A stretch of 8,451 bases of DNA from Sulfolobus sp. SCGC AB-777_G06 (GTDB taxonomy: Archaea > Thermoproteota > Thermoprotei_A > Sulfolobales > Sulfolobaceae). Positions 1 to 4,957 of this stretch are shown here, one piece after another; position 1 is the first letter of the stretch; each line of letters starts with the position of its first letter. The position numbers and the translations under genes were made by a program. The DNA lies in NCBI GenBank assembly GCA_003086555.1, contig QEFN01000039.1, forward strand, positions 1-8,451, written 5' to 3'. The notes below the pieces were generated by a model. The model worked only from the letters and a program-made list of their open reading frames with translations. It did not search any database and was not told where the DNA came from.

Positions 1-55
1 CCATCTCGTCGACAAAAGCAAATTCATATGTCCTACTACCGGGATCTACTCCCGC
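1..55. repeat. Left copy of a 55-bp perfect terminal inverted repeat
   Basis: Bases 1-55 are the exact reverse complement of bases 8397-8451. Identity stops abruptly: position 56 (a) would need t at 8396, which is a. The repeat lies entirely inside the 5' coding part of the DUF1464-like gene. A length of exactly 55, flush with both ends of the sequence, matches a k-mer commonly used by de Bruijn assemblers. The repeat may therefore be the overlap between graph edges, or the visible tip of a longer inverted duplication. It should not be read as a transposon or virus terminus, because everything between the copies is chromosomal core. Confidence 0.95.
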
Positions 56-64
56 AAAAATCAT
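1..64 (-). CDS. N-terminus of a DUF1464-like ASKHA/RNase H-fold protein, cut by the window edge
   Basis: Only 21 complete codons are visible, reading MIFAGVDPGSRTYEFAFVDE then M. The hydrophobic strand followed by GVDPGSRT is the phosphate-1 type loop that opens ASKHA-fold (sugar kinase/Hsp70/actin) and RNase H-fold proteins. The archaeal DUF1464 family, described as predicted butyrate kinase-like, begins this way; RuvC- or YqgF-like nucleases also start with a DPGSR-type loop and cannot be excluded from so short a piece. The start is secure: the ATG at 64-62 overlaps the TGA stop of the upstream minus-strand gene as ATGA, a normal translational-coupling junction. The rest of the gene lies left of the window. 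The same codons recur at the right edge without a start. Confidence 0.55.
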   Translation of the reverse strand, partial: MIFAGVDPGSRTYEFAFVDEM

Positions 65-576
65 TCCGTAACCCTTACAACCGTACCATCCCTCTTGACT
101 TTTAAACTTAACGAATAACTTTCATTTAACATCCTAGCTAAAGATTCAATTATATTCTCGAAATATATAGCAGCTTTCTCATTTTTAAAGGAGTAAGTAA
201 AGGTGTTTCCGTTATTAGATGGTATTGGTAGGGGTTTCCCATCCATGAAGTCCAACAGTAAATTTAGAATGCTAAACATGTTGTTTAAAACAGTGCTTTT
301 TGACACGCTTCTTGCCATTAAATAAGACCCCAAATAAGTTGCAAGAGTTTCAGGTGGTATCTCGAGATTAATACGTAAGACCTCGGCTTGTTTTAATAGT
401 TTATAAAGTTCTAACTCAGTTAAAAAAAGGGATAAATTTACTCCAAGAGATAATAACCTATTATAAACCATTATTGCCTCATTTGTAGCATCATAAATGG
501 TCTTACCGCTTGCATCACAGTAGGACTTAATTATCGAATATGCCTCATCTGACATAAAACACGGTTTTCTTCCCAT
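61..576 (-). CDS. Small protein with ribbon-helix-helix-like N-terminus, possible regulator
   Basis: This is a 171-residue protein that I do not recognise as a named family. Residues about 4-42 (PCFMSDEAYSIIKSYCDASG and on through KTIYDATNEAIMVY) fit the strand-helix-turn-helix pattern of CopG/MetJ-type ribbon-helix-helix DNA-binding domains: a short strand, a helix with a polar face, an SGKT turn and a second helix ending NEAI. The rest is mostly helical, with a hydrophobic stretch around residues 96-112 and a C-terminal strand pair (SLSLKVKRDGTVVRV). There is no signal peptide. The ATG at 576 lies about 28 nt from a TTTATA box, so the mRNA is probably leaderless, and a 14-bp palindrome sits between box and start. 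The stop overlaps the start of the DUF1464-like gene, so the two are probably one operon. That it regulates itself or the downstream gene is inference only. Confidence 0.7.
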   Translation of the reverse strand: MGRKPCFMSDEAYSIIKSYCDASGKTIYDATNEAIMVYNRLLSLGVNLSLFLTELELYKLLKQAEVLRINLEIPPETLATYLGSYLMARSVSKSTVLNNMFSILNLLLDFMDGKPLPIPSNNGNTFTYSFKNEKAAIYFENIIESLARMLNESYSLSLKVKRDGTVVRVTE

Positions 577-579
577 GTG

Positions 580-593
580 TATACAAATGTATA
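580..593. promoter_or_regulatory. 14-bp operator-like palindrome TATACA-AA-TGTATA
   Basis: The sequence tatacaaatgtata is a perfect inverted repeat with 6-bp arms and a 2-bp centre. It lies between the presumed TATA box (602-607) and the start codon (574-576) of the RHH-like gene. A protein bound here would cover the transcription start and block RNA polymerase, as in many archaeal repressors. The arms are AT-rich, so chance is a real alternative. Confidence 0.45.
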
Positions 594-601
594 TTCCTTA
601 A

Positions 602-607
602 TATAAA
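602..607 (-). promoter_or_regulatory. TATA box of the RHH-like gene
   Basis: TTTATA on the minus strand is centred about 28 nt upstream of the ATG at 576, the spacing expected for a leaderless Sulfolobales transcript. It lies between the 228-residue gene and this one, so the RHH-like gene has its own promoter even though both point the same way. Confidence 0.5.
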
Positions 608-632
608 TTTTATGACAATAGTTATGGAACAT

Positions 633-1319
633 CTAAATAATTATATAAAATTTTATGGTCTGTTCTAAAAATTGTTGATCTTCTACTTTAAATCCTATAC
701 GTGTGAGGAAATTCCTCAGGATTTCACCAATTCTTTCCGTAAGGTCTTTAGTTGACCCTTGTATCGCAACTATTACGTAGAATTTATTTTGATTAGGATA
801 TGCTTGATCTTTATTGACCATTATTAATGGAGAGATATCCATTAGTATAGGGGTTTTATCAAGCAAATTTTGGATATCGGTCTCAGTTATTATATCCTTT
901 TCTGTAATAAGATCTTTAATACTATCTGCATATTGCAACGTAACGTTTTCATACCATAAGAAAATTTCACTAATGATCGTTTTATCTAACTTACTGAAAA
1001 CTGAAAGCGGAACACGTAAAAATCCTTGTCTATTTAATTTAGTTAAATAAGCAAGTAATATATAATTCGCTGGATACTCTACAATATCTATATTGCGGGT
1101 GACCTTCAAAGAGTATGTCGTTTGCTTAACAACATTGCTGAGGTAAAGGGCGCGTATATCTTCTTCCTTTCTGTTTTTACCGTCAAGTGAAGTGTATTTC
1201 AAATTTAGTTGTAAACGTATGAGTTGTTCCATCTCATCTAAGGAATGTACGGCATCTTCATAAATTGGTATGAGTTTCTTGTTATCATCTTTCTTAGGCT
1301 TACTATTTTTCTTCGCCAC
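633..1319 (-). CDS. Hypothetical protein, 228 residues, unrecognised
   Basis: I do not recognise this protein. The first 15 residues are very lysine-rich and polar (MAKKNSKPKKDDNKK), which suggests a flexible basic tail for nucleic-acid or ribosome contact. Residues about 16-115 look mainly helical, and the C-terminal part (about 177-228: FYVIVAIQGSTKDLTERIGE then a helix and a hydrophobic strand KFYIII) reads as an alternating strand-helix-helix-strand module. There is no signal peptide, transmembrane segment or metal-binding cluster. The start is GTG at 1319; an ATG 7 nt upstream is out of frame. A TTTTAATA box at 1345-1352 is centred about 29 nt upstream. It is probably transcribed alone, downstream of the tRNA/sRNA unit and upstream of the RHH-like gene. 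It may be a lineage-specific protein. Confidence 0.75.
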   Translation of the reverse strand: MAKKNSKPKKDDNKKLIPIYEDAVHSLDEMEQLIRLQLNLKYTSLDGKNRKEEDIRALYLSNVVKQTTYSLKVTRNIDIVEYPANYILLAYLTKLNRQGFLRVPLSVFSKLDKTIISEIFLWYENVTLQYADSIKDLITEKDIITETDIQNLLDKTPILMDISPLIMVNKDQAYPNQNKFYVIVAIQGSTKDLTERIGEILRNFLTRIGFKVEDQQFLEQTIKFYIII

Positions 1320-1344
1320 GTTATCATGAATTAACGGTTTTTAG

Positions 1345-1352
1345 TATTAAAA
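1345..1352 (-). promoter_or_regulatory. TATA box of the 228-residue gene
   Basis: TTTTAATA on the minus strand is centred near 1348.5, placing transcription start at about 1321, two bases before the GTG start. This supports GTG at 1319 as the real start and a nearly leaderless mRNA. Confidence 0.5.
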
Positions 1353-1480
1353 TATTTTCGTAAACTGCTTATATTTTTCAACAGATTGAATAATGACTTT
1401 AATATATTATTATAAGTGCTTCGTTTGTTATACCAAGTGTTGGGCTATTAGTATTTTTGTTTTGATAAGTAGATAAATAG

Positions 1481-1539
1481 TTTTCAGTGGCTGCCCACAG
1501 AAAATGTCACTACTCCATTCGGCTCTTTGTCATCATAAA
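1481..1539 (-). ncRNA. Candidate C/D box sRNA (2'-O-methylation guide)
   Basis: On the minus strand a perfect C box ATGATGA (1536-1530) is followed, 53 nt from first to last base, by a perfect D box CTGA (1487-1484). Three U-A pairs (TTT 1539-1537 with AAA 1483-1481) close the terminal stem. The size is typical of Sulfolobus C/D guides. The internal boxes are weak: possible D' TGGA and C' GTGACAT, separated by 3 nt. The segment after the C box, AAAGAGCCGAA, contains AAGAGCCGA, complementary to the conserved archaeal 23S rRNA stretch UCGGCUCUU near the peptidyl-transferase centre (from memory). The segment before the D box ends GTGGGCAGCCA; I cannot name its target. The candidate starts just after the 3' hairpin arm of the initiator tRNA and is probably cotranscribed with it. 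Lack of good D'/C' boxes is the main doubt. Confidence 0.6.
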
Positions 1540-1549
1540 TAGCGGGGAA
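1540..1549 (-). repeat. 3' arm of the hairpin flanking the initiator tRNA
   Basis: On the minus strand this is TTCCCCGCTA, perfectly complementary to TAGCGGGGAA at 1657-1648 on the other side of the tRNA gene. The 10-bp helix continues almost directly from the acceptor stem: G(-2) and U(-1) can pair with C74 and A73, leaving only a small 3x1 internal loop (ATA opposite C). Confidence 0.75.
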
Positions 1550-1551
1550 GG

Positions 1552-1642
1552 TAGCGGCGCCAGGATTTGAACCTGGGATCTCGGGGTGTCTCAGGTTGAG
1601 ACCCTATGAGCCCCGCGGGATACCTGGCTACCCTACGCCGCT
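1552..1642 (-). tRNA. Initiator tRNA-Met (CAT) with a 17-nt intron
   Basis: The minus strand folds as a full cloverleaf. The acceptor is AGCGGCG/CGCCGCT with the A1-U72 pair typical of archaeal initiators. The D stem is GGG/CCC, the anticodon stem CGGGG/CCCCG gives the consecutive G-C pairs of initiators, the loop is C-T-CAT-A-A, the variable region is AGATC, and the T arm is CCAGG-TTCAAAT-CCTGG with A73. The anticodon is at 1606-1608. A 17-nt intron at 1588-1604 interrupts the loop at the canonical 37/38 site and can form its own 5-bp stem (GTCTC/GAGAC). No CCA is encoded (CCT follows A73). Elongator Met and Ile2 are less likely because of A1-U72 and the G-C anticodon stem. A TATA-like CTTTAATT at 1680-1687 predicts a start near 1657. 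Confidence 0.95.
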
Positions 1643-1647
1643 ACTAT

Positions 1648-1657
1648 TTCCCCGCTA
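1648..1657 (-). repeat. 5' arm of the hairpin flanking the initiator tRNA
   Basis: On the minus strand this is TAGCGGGGAA, perfectly complementary to the arm at 1540-1549. It occupies the 5' leader of the pre-tRNA, separated from the mature 5' end by ATAGT. The predicted transcription start (about 27 nt from the centre of the box at 1680-1687) falls on the first base of this arm. Confidence 0.75.
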
Positions 1658-1679
1658 ATATCTCTTTCATGGCCTATGT

Positions 1680-1687
1680 AATTAAAG
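1680..1687 (-). promoter_or_regulatory. TATA box of the initiator tRNA/sRNA unit
   Basis: CTTTAATT on the minus strand is centred at 1683.5 and predicts a transcription start near 1656-1657. The leader would then be about 14 nt, unlike the nearly leaderless tRNA-Ser and tRNA-Val genes in this window. Confidence 0.45.
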
Positions 1688-1717
1688 CTTTCTATGAAGT
1701 AATACGGTGAAAACTAC

Positions 1718-1723
1718 AAAAAA
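1718..1723 (-). terminator. U-tract after tRNA-Ser
   Basis: TTTTTT on the minus strand lies about 10 nt past the mature 3' end of tRNA-Ser, within ATTTCAACTTTTTTGTAG. Archaeal RNA polymerase stops at such U-rich tracts, so tRNA-Ser is probably terminated before the initiator tRNA promoter. Confidence 0.45.
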
Positions 1724-1733
1724 GTTGAAATAA

Positions 1734-1845
1734 CGCCGGGGGCGGGATTTGAACCCGCGTGCCTCAGAGAGGCAGTAGGTCGCGCGCCTCCGAACGCTGG
1801 AAATGGTCTCGAGCCTACCCCCTTGGTCCGCTCGGGCACCCCGGC
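1734..1845 (-). tRNA. tRNA-Ser (CGA) with a 27-nt intron
   Basis: The minus strand folds with acceptor GCCGGGG/CCCCGGC, D stem CCC/GGG, anticodon stem GTAGG/CCTAC, loop C-T-CGA-G-A (anticodon at 1809-1811) and T arm GCGGG-TTCAAAT-CCCGC. The long variable arm TGCCTC-TCT-GAGGCA marks a class II tRNA, and G73 is the archaeal serine discriminator. A GC-rich 27-nt intron at 1781-1807 lies at the canonical 37/38 position. No CCA is encoded. The gene has its own promoter: CTTTTAAG at 1869-1876, centred 27.5 nt from the 5' end, so the primary transcript should have almost no leader. It reads UCG serine codons. Confidence 0.95.
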
Positions 1846-1868
1846 ATTTATTACTTTTTGTGTGTGAA

Positions 1869-1876
1869 CTTAAAAG
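1869..1876 (-). promoter_or_regulatory. TATA box of tRNA-Ser
   Basis: CTTTTAAG on the minus strand is centred at 1872.5, 27.5 nt before the mature tRNA 5' end. The same octamer sits at the same distance from tRNA-Val (7882-7889), which supports both calls. Confidence 0.65.
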
Positions 1877-1890
1877 TTGTACGGTAGGGT

Positions 1891-1942
1891 AAAAAATCGT
1901 AATCCGTATCTAGAAAATGAAACGGAAATAGGAAAGTTAACT
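1891..1942 (-). terminator. U-rich region after speE
   Basis: Downstream of the speE stop the minus strand runs through pyrimidine-rich TTTCCTATTTCCG, TTTCATTTTC and finally TTTTTT (1896-1891). There is no strong hairpin, as is usual for archaeal termination, which relies on U-tracts and aCPSF1. It is the likely end of the rpl37e-speE transcript and lies just beyond the tRNA-Ser promoter. Confidence 0.4.
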
Positions 1943-1946
1943 CAAT

Positions 1947-2855
1947 TCACGCTGGAACTGCTATAGGCTCTTTTTCCGTAGATATCCTTTTTTCACTCTC
2001 AAGTTTAACCCTAATGTGCTTAGGTATGCTGAAGATCATCTCGTGAGTCTCGCCGTCATAGAACTTCAGTTCGCCAATAATCGTCTCTTTTATCAGCTTG
2101 TCAACTTGTTCAGCAGTGAGCGAAGAAGGACTGCGATAATCCGAAGCATATACGAAACCCCATAGACTGTCAAAGCCCGGTATATATGCTATGGACGCAC
2201 TGACGTACTTAAACACGTTTCTTAACGTGTTATAAATAGCTGAGAACGTGTCCAAACTAAATGAAGGAGAAGTAGCTTGAGTTACTAAACCTCCGTTTTC
2301 CTTTAGAATTCCCTTCACTTGTTTGTAAAACTCCACAGTGTAAAGGAGCTGAGAAGGAGAATCCTTAATTGGATCCGTAAGGTCTAAAATCACAGCGTCA
2401 AACTTCTGATTTGTCTCCTTTACAAATTTGTAACCATCCCCTATAATCAGTTTGGTCTTTGGATTATCAAAACTACCTTGATGCCATTCGTGGAGGTACT
2501 TTTTGGCGAAGTCTATAACTACGGGGTCAATATCAACCATCACAGCACTATTTACACTTTTGTGCTTCAAAACTTCTCTAAGTGTAGCCCCTTCTCCTCC
2601 GCCTAATATTAGCACATCTTTAGGATTATCTAGAGTTATTAAAAGAGGGTGAACTAAAGTCTCGTGGTAAATATATTCATCTGAAACAGTAGACTGCACT
2701 TTACCATCAATTATCAGGCTTTTTCCAAACCTGAAAAGCTCTACTAGGAGAACCCTCTGGAACTCGCTCCTTTCCTCTGCGATAACCCTCTTTATTGCAT
2801 GAGCGTGATACTCATAAGGAGTTTGCCATTCTATGTGCCAGTGCCATTCATACAT
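1947..2855 (-). CDS. speE: Spermidine synthase-type aminopropyltransferase
   Basis: The enzyme transfers an aminopropyl group from decarboxylated S-adenosylmethionine to a di- or triamine (or agmatine) in the cytosol to make the long polyamines that stabilise nucleic acids in thermophiles. The chosen start gives 302 residues. Visible landmarks are the conserved N-terminus [16 protein letters not shown] (residues 4-19), the cofactor loop [10 protein letters not shown] (85-94), VDID (107-110), GDG (139-141) and the catalytic loop DLTDP (158-162). It ends [11 protein letters not shown], like Sulfolobus homologues. DLTDP resembles broad-specificity and agmatine/triamine enzymes, so putrescine need not be the substrate. 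An upstream ATG (2894) would add 13 residues but overlap rpl37e by 40 nt; the ATG at 2855 forms TAATG with the rpl37e stop and matches the family N-terminus. Confidence 0.93.
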   Translation of the reverse strand: MYEWHWHIEWQTPYEYHAHAIKRVIAEERSEFQRVLLVELFRFGKSLIIDGKVQSTVSDEYIYHETLVHPLLITLDNPKDVLILGGGEGATLREVLKHKSVNSAVMVDIDPVVIDFAKKYLHEWHQGSFDNPKTKLIIGDGYKFVKETNQKFDAVILDLTDPIKDSPSQLLYTVEFYKQVKGILKENGGLVTQATSPSFSLDTFSAIYNTLRNVFKYVSASIAYIPGFDSLWGFVYASDYRSPSSLTAEQVDKLIKETIIGELKFYDGETHEMIFSIPKHIRVKLESEKRISTEKEPIAVPA

Positions 2856-3040
2856 TATACTAATCTCACTCCGTTCACCTTCTTGTTTTGCCAACTATAT
2901 CTTCTGATTTTCTTAGTCCTCCCGAACCCGCAGGCTGCACAGTAGCCTTTTCTAGCGTTAAAGGAATTTCTACCACATCTTCTGCATCTAACATGAGTAG
3001 CTCCTTTATTCATCTTACCGAATGAGGGTGTACCTTTCAT
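2855..3040 (-). CDS. rpl37e: 50S ribosomal protein L37e
   Basis: This is a 61-residue zinc-ribbon protein of the archaeal/eukaryotic large ribosomal subunit, bound to 23S rRNA. It starts [13 protein letters not shown], has the two zinc-binding pairs CRRC (Cys19, Cys22) and CAAC (Cys34, Cys37), and the basic tail [15 protein letters not shown] typical of the family. Length is normal. A GTTATAAA box at 3067-3074 predicts a start 3-4 nt before the ATG. In many archaea rpl37e follows an Sm-like (LSm) gene; here there is none upstream and the gene heads an operon with speE, joined by a one-base TAATG overlap. It diverges from the FKBP gene. Confidence 0.97.
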   Translation of the reverse strand: MKGTPSFGKMNKGATHVRCRRCGRNSFNARKGYCAACGFGRTKKIRRYSWQNKKVNGVRLV

Positions 3041-3066
3041 TACCTTTCACAATCTGATTAACTAAC

Positions 3067-3074
3067 TCGTTTAT
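3067..3074 (-). promoter_or_regulatory. TATA box of rpl37e-speE
   Basis: GTTATAAA on the minus strand, preceded by an A-rich AATAAA, is centred 30 nt from the rpl37e ATG and so predicts a leader of 3-4 nt. It shares the 88-bp gap 3041-3128 with the divergent FKBP promoter. Confidence 0.5.
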
Positions 3075-3091
3075 AACTTTATTTGCTTAGC

Positions 3092-3099
3092 TTTAAAAA
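3092..3099 (+). promoter_or_regulatory. TATA box of the FKBP gene
   Basis: TTTAAAAA on the plus strand is centred at 3095.5 and predicts a start near 3122, about 7 nt before the ATG at 3129. The divergent rpl37e box lies 17 bp to the left, so the two promoters may compete or be coregulated. Confidence 0.5.
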
Positions 3100-3128
3100 C
3101 TAGTAGCTCAACTAATTTTAGATACTCA

Positions 3129-3830
3129 ATGTTTAAAGACAAAGATTTTGTCTATATTGACTACATAGCAAGAATAAAAGATACTGGAGAAACATTCGAT
3201 ACAACTATTGAAGAGGAAGCTAAAAAAGCTAACATATATGATAGTGAAAAAATTTACAAACCAAAACTTGTGATTCTGGGTGAAGGAGCTATAATAAAAG
3301 GTCTTGAGGACGCCCTATACCAAATGAGTGTAGGAGAAGAGAAAGAGATAGAAATACCGCCGGAAAAGGCTTACGGTGAGAGAGATCCAAATAAAGTAAA
3401 AACGATGTCTTTAGGAGAGTTAAGGAAACAAGGTATTAGACCATATCCTAACATGGTGTTAAGGATGAGTAACGGAAGTATTGCCGTAGTAAAAAGTGTC
3501 ACTGGAGGTAGAGTTGTCCTAGATTATAATCACCCACTAGCTGGAAGGACATTAATATACAAGGTAAAGGTCGTAAAAGTAGCGGAAACAGAACTAGATA
3601 AAGTAAAAGCACTTTTGGAAAGATACTTCGGTAGCTCTAACGTAGACAAGTTCGCTGTCGAGATAAGTAATGATAAGAAAGAAGTAAAGATAATTGTTCC
3701 CAAGGAACTTTACTTAGTGGAGGACTTGCAGTCAAGAATTTACGTTACCGCAAAGGATATAATAACCTACGTATTGCCTGACGCTAGTGTGTCATTCACG
3801 GAGACCTTTAACAAATCTAACTTCAGCTAA
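3129..3830 (+). CDS. FKBP/SlyD-type peptidyl-prolyl cis-trans isomerase
   Basis: A cytosolic protein-folding helper that catalyses proline isomerisation and, through an inserted flap, has chaperone activity. The FKBP half-domain opens with [19 protein letters not shown] (residues 8-26), then [16 protein letters not shown] (48-63), the [19 protein letters not shown] stretch (69-87), and returns to the FKBP fold with [20 protein letters not shown] (129-148). Residues about 88-128 between them form the SlyD-type insert-in-flap domain. A further C-terminal domain of about 80 residues (153-233) is typical of archaeal long FKBPs, which are longer than bacterial SlyD cores; there is no histidine-rich metal tail. 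Near-leaderless from the ATG at 3129. Its last 8 bp overlap the convergent egsA end, so termination must occur inside egsA or by antisense read-through. Confidence 0.93.
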   Translation: MFKDKDFVYIDYIARIKDTGETFDTTIEEEAKKANIYDSEKIYKPKLVILGEGAIIKGLEDALYQMSVGEEKEIEIPPEKAYGERDPNKVKTMSLGELRKQGIRPYPNMVLRMSNGSIAVVKSVTGGRVVLDYNHPLAGRTLIYKVKVVKVAETELDKVKALLERYFGSSNVDKFAVEISNDKKEVKIIVPKELYLVEDLQSRIYVTAKDIITYVLPDASVSFTETFNKSNFS

Positions 3831-4875
3831 TTACACCAGTTTCCTTAGCAATTTTTTCAGCCGAATTCCAACTTAATCCTCTGTCTCCCAGAATAGTATA
3901 TCTCTCTGGTCTTATGCTATGGGCGATTGTTAATGCCTTTATAACACCCTCATCAGGGATTCCTATTTCTTTGGCTTTAGTAGGTAACCCTACTCTTTTC
4001 ATAGCTCTTTTAATTTTTCTCCAGTTAATTCCATGAACGTAAGCCATTAGAATAGTCCCTATAGCAACCAACTCACCGTGGAGACCCTTTCCGGGGTATA
4101 ACATCTCTATCGCATGGGCGAATAAATGCTCCGAACCACTTGCAGGTCTAGTACTACCTGCCATCCCCATAGCTACTCCGCTACTTATGAGTGCTTCAAC
4201 GAGAACTCTAACACCAGCCCTTATATCCTTGTCAAGAAGTTTCGTGCAAGACAATGCATGCTTAGCTGAAAGTAAAGCTAGAGAGGCAGTATAATCACCG
4301 TAATACTCTCCGGTAATCTTGGAAGACAATTTCCAATCCCTGACTGCAATGAATTTACCAAGAGTATCACCTACTCCTGCGTTTATGAGCCTTCTAGGAG
4401 CTGATGAAAGTACTTGAATATCAGCTATGATACTCAAAGGTCCTTTTGCCTTAACTGATATGGGCTTTCCTAATCCTTTTATCGCAGCAAAAGGTGAAGT
4501 TATACCATCGTGAGATGGAGCTGTAGGTATACTAATGAATTCTTTATCTATCCTAAATGCAACGTATTTAGCAACGTCTATTACACTACCTCCTCCAATA
4601 CCTATTATAGTATTAGCCTTGAACTGCTTTGCAGATTCTCCTACTCTATTCACTTCCTCTATATCCGCACTTTGGACTTCTATGACTTCATGCTTAAAAT
4701 CTTCTATTGACTCAAGAAGTTTTGAGGCTATACTTTTCCTAACTATGGGACCAGTAACTATAAGAAAGGGATCAGATAGATTTAGAGAAGTTAGATATTC
4801 TCTGACGTTTAAAAGAACGTCATTGCCTATATAAACTCTCTTAGGTAGATCAATCACATGTTCTCTACTTTCCAC
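3823..4875 (-). CDS. egsA: sn-Glycerol-1-phosphate dehydrogenase
   Basis: This enzyme reduces dihydroxyacetone phosphate to sn-glycerol-1-phosphate with NAD(P)H, setting the archaeal stereochemistry of the ether-lipid backbone. It belongs to the iron/zinc alcohol dehydrogenase/dehydroquinate synthase-like superfamily. Numbering from the chosen GTG (350 residues): nucleotide loop GIGGGSVID (92-100), [14 protein letters not shown] (117-130), and probable zinc ligands Asp170 (AGVGDTLGK), His250 ([10 protein letters not shown]) and His266 ([10 protein letters not shown]). The longest reading frame starts at an ATG (4890), but GTG at 4875 fits better: a TTTTAATA box at 4900-4907 predicts transcription start at 4876-4877, giving a leaderless mRNA, and homologues begin with a short M-x-x-(K/R)-EHVIDLP. 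Use of the ATG would add five residues. It diverges from the aCPSF1 gene and overlaps the convergent FKBP gene by 8 bp. Confidence 0.95.
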   Translation of the reverse strand: MESREHVIDLPKRVYIGNDVLLNVREYLTSLNLSDPFLIVTGPIVRKSIASKLLESIEDFKHEVIEVQSADIEEVNRVGESAKQFKANTIIGIGGGSVIDVAKYVAFRIDKEFISIPTAPSHDGITSPFAAIKGLGKPISVKAKGPLSIIADIQVLSSAPRRLINAGVGDTLGKFIAVRDWKLSSKITGEYYGDYTASLALLSAKHALSCTKLLDKDIRAGVRVLVEALISSGVAMGMAGSTRPASGSEHLFAHAIEMLYPGKGLHGELVAIGTILMAYVHGINWRKIKRAMKRVGLPTKAKEIGIPDEGVIKALTIAHSIRPERYTILGDRGLSWNSAEKIAKETGVIS

Positions 4876-4893
4876 ATTTGTACATAACATGAA

Positions 4894-4907
4894 TTTAAAT
4901 ATTAAAA
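4894..4907. promoter_or_regulatory. Overlapping divergent TATA boxes of egsA and the aCPSF1 gene
   Basis: The AT-rich tract tttaaatattaaaa holds a plus-strand TTTAAATA (4894-4901) for the aCPSF1 gene and a minus-strand TTTTAATA (4900-4907) for egsA. Predicted starts are about 4924 (plus) and 4876 (minus). The boxes overlap by two bases, so one TBP/TFB complex would probably exclude the other. Confidence 0.5.
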
Positions 4908-4947
4908 GTTGCTATACATGAGCTTGTAAGTCTACTTCTTTAGAGTT

Positions 4948-4952
4948 GGTGA
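4948..4952 (+). promoter_or_regulatory. Shine-Dalgarno site GGTGA deciding the aCPSF1 start
   Basis: GGTGA matches the complement of the crenarchaeal 16S rRNA 3' end and lies 5 nt before GTG at 4958. It overlaps the alternative starts TTG 4946 and GTG 4949, so it argues for 4958. With a predicted leader of about 33 nt this is the one clearly leadered mRNA in the window. Confidence 0.6.
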
Positions 4953-4957
4953 ATAGT

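Noticed and set aside
814..1050. Plus-strand frame of 78 codons
   Set aside because: It is antisense to the 228-residue gene, and no start signal or family resemblance is visible.
1552..1642. Elongator tRNA-Met or tRNA-Ile2 (modified CAT)
   Set aside because: A1-U72, A73 and the G-C run in the anticodon stem are initiator marks.
1947..2894. speE starting at the upstream ATG (315 residues)
   Set aside because: It would overlap rpl37e by 40 nt and add a charged 13-residue extension absent from the family; ATG at 2855 gives the TAATG junction and the conserved N-terminus.
4510..4834. Two plus-strand frames opposite egsA
   Set aside because: They are shadows of the egsA coding strand with low-complexity Ser/Leu/Ile content.
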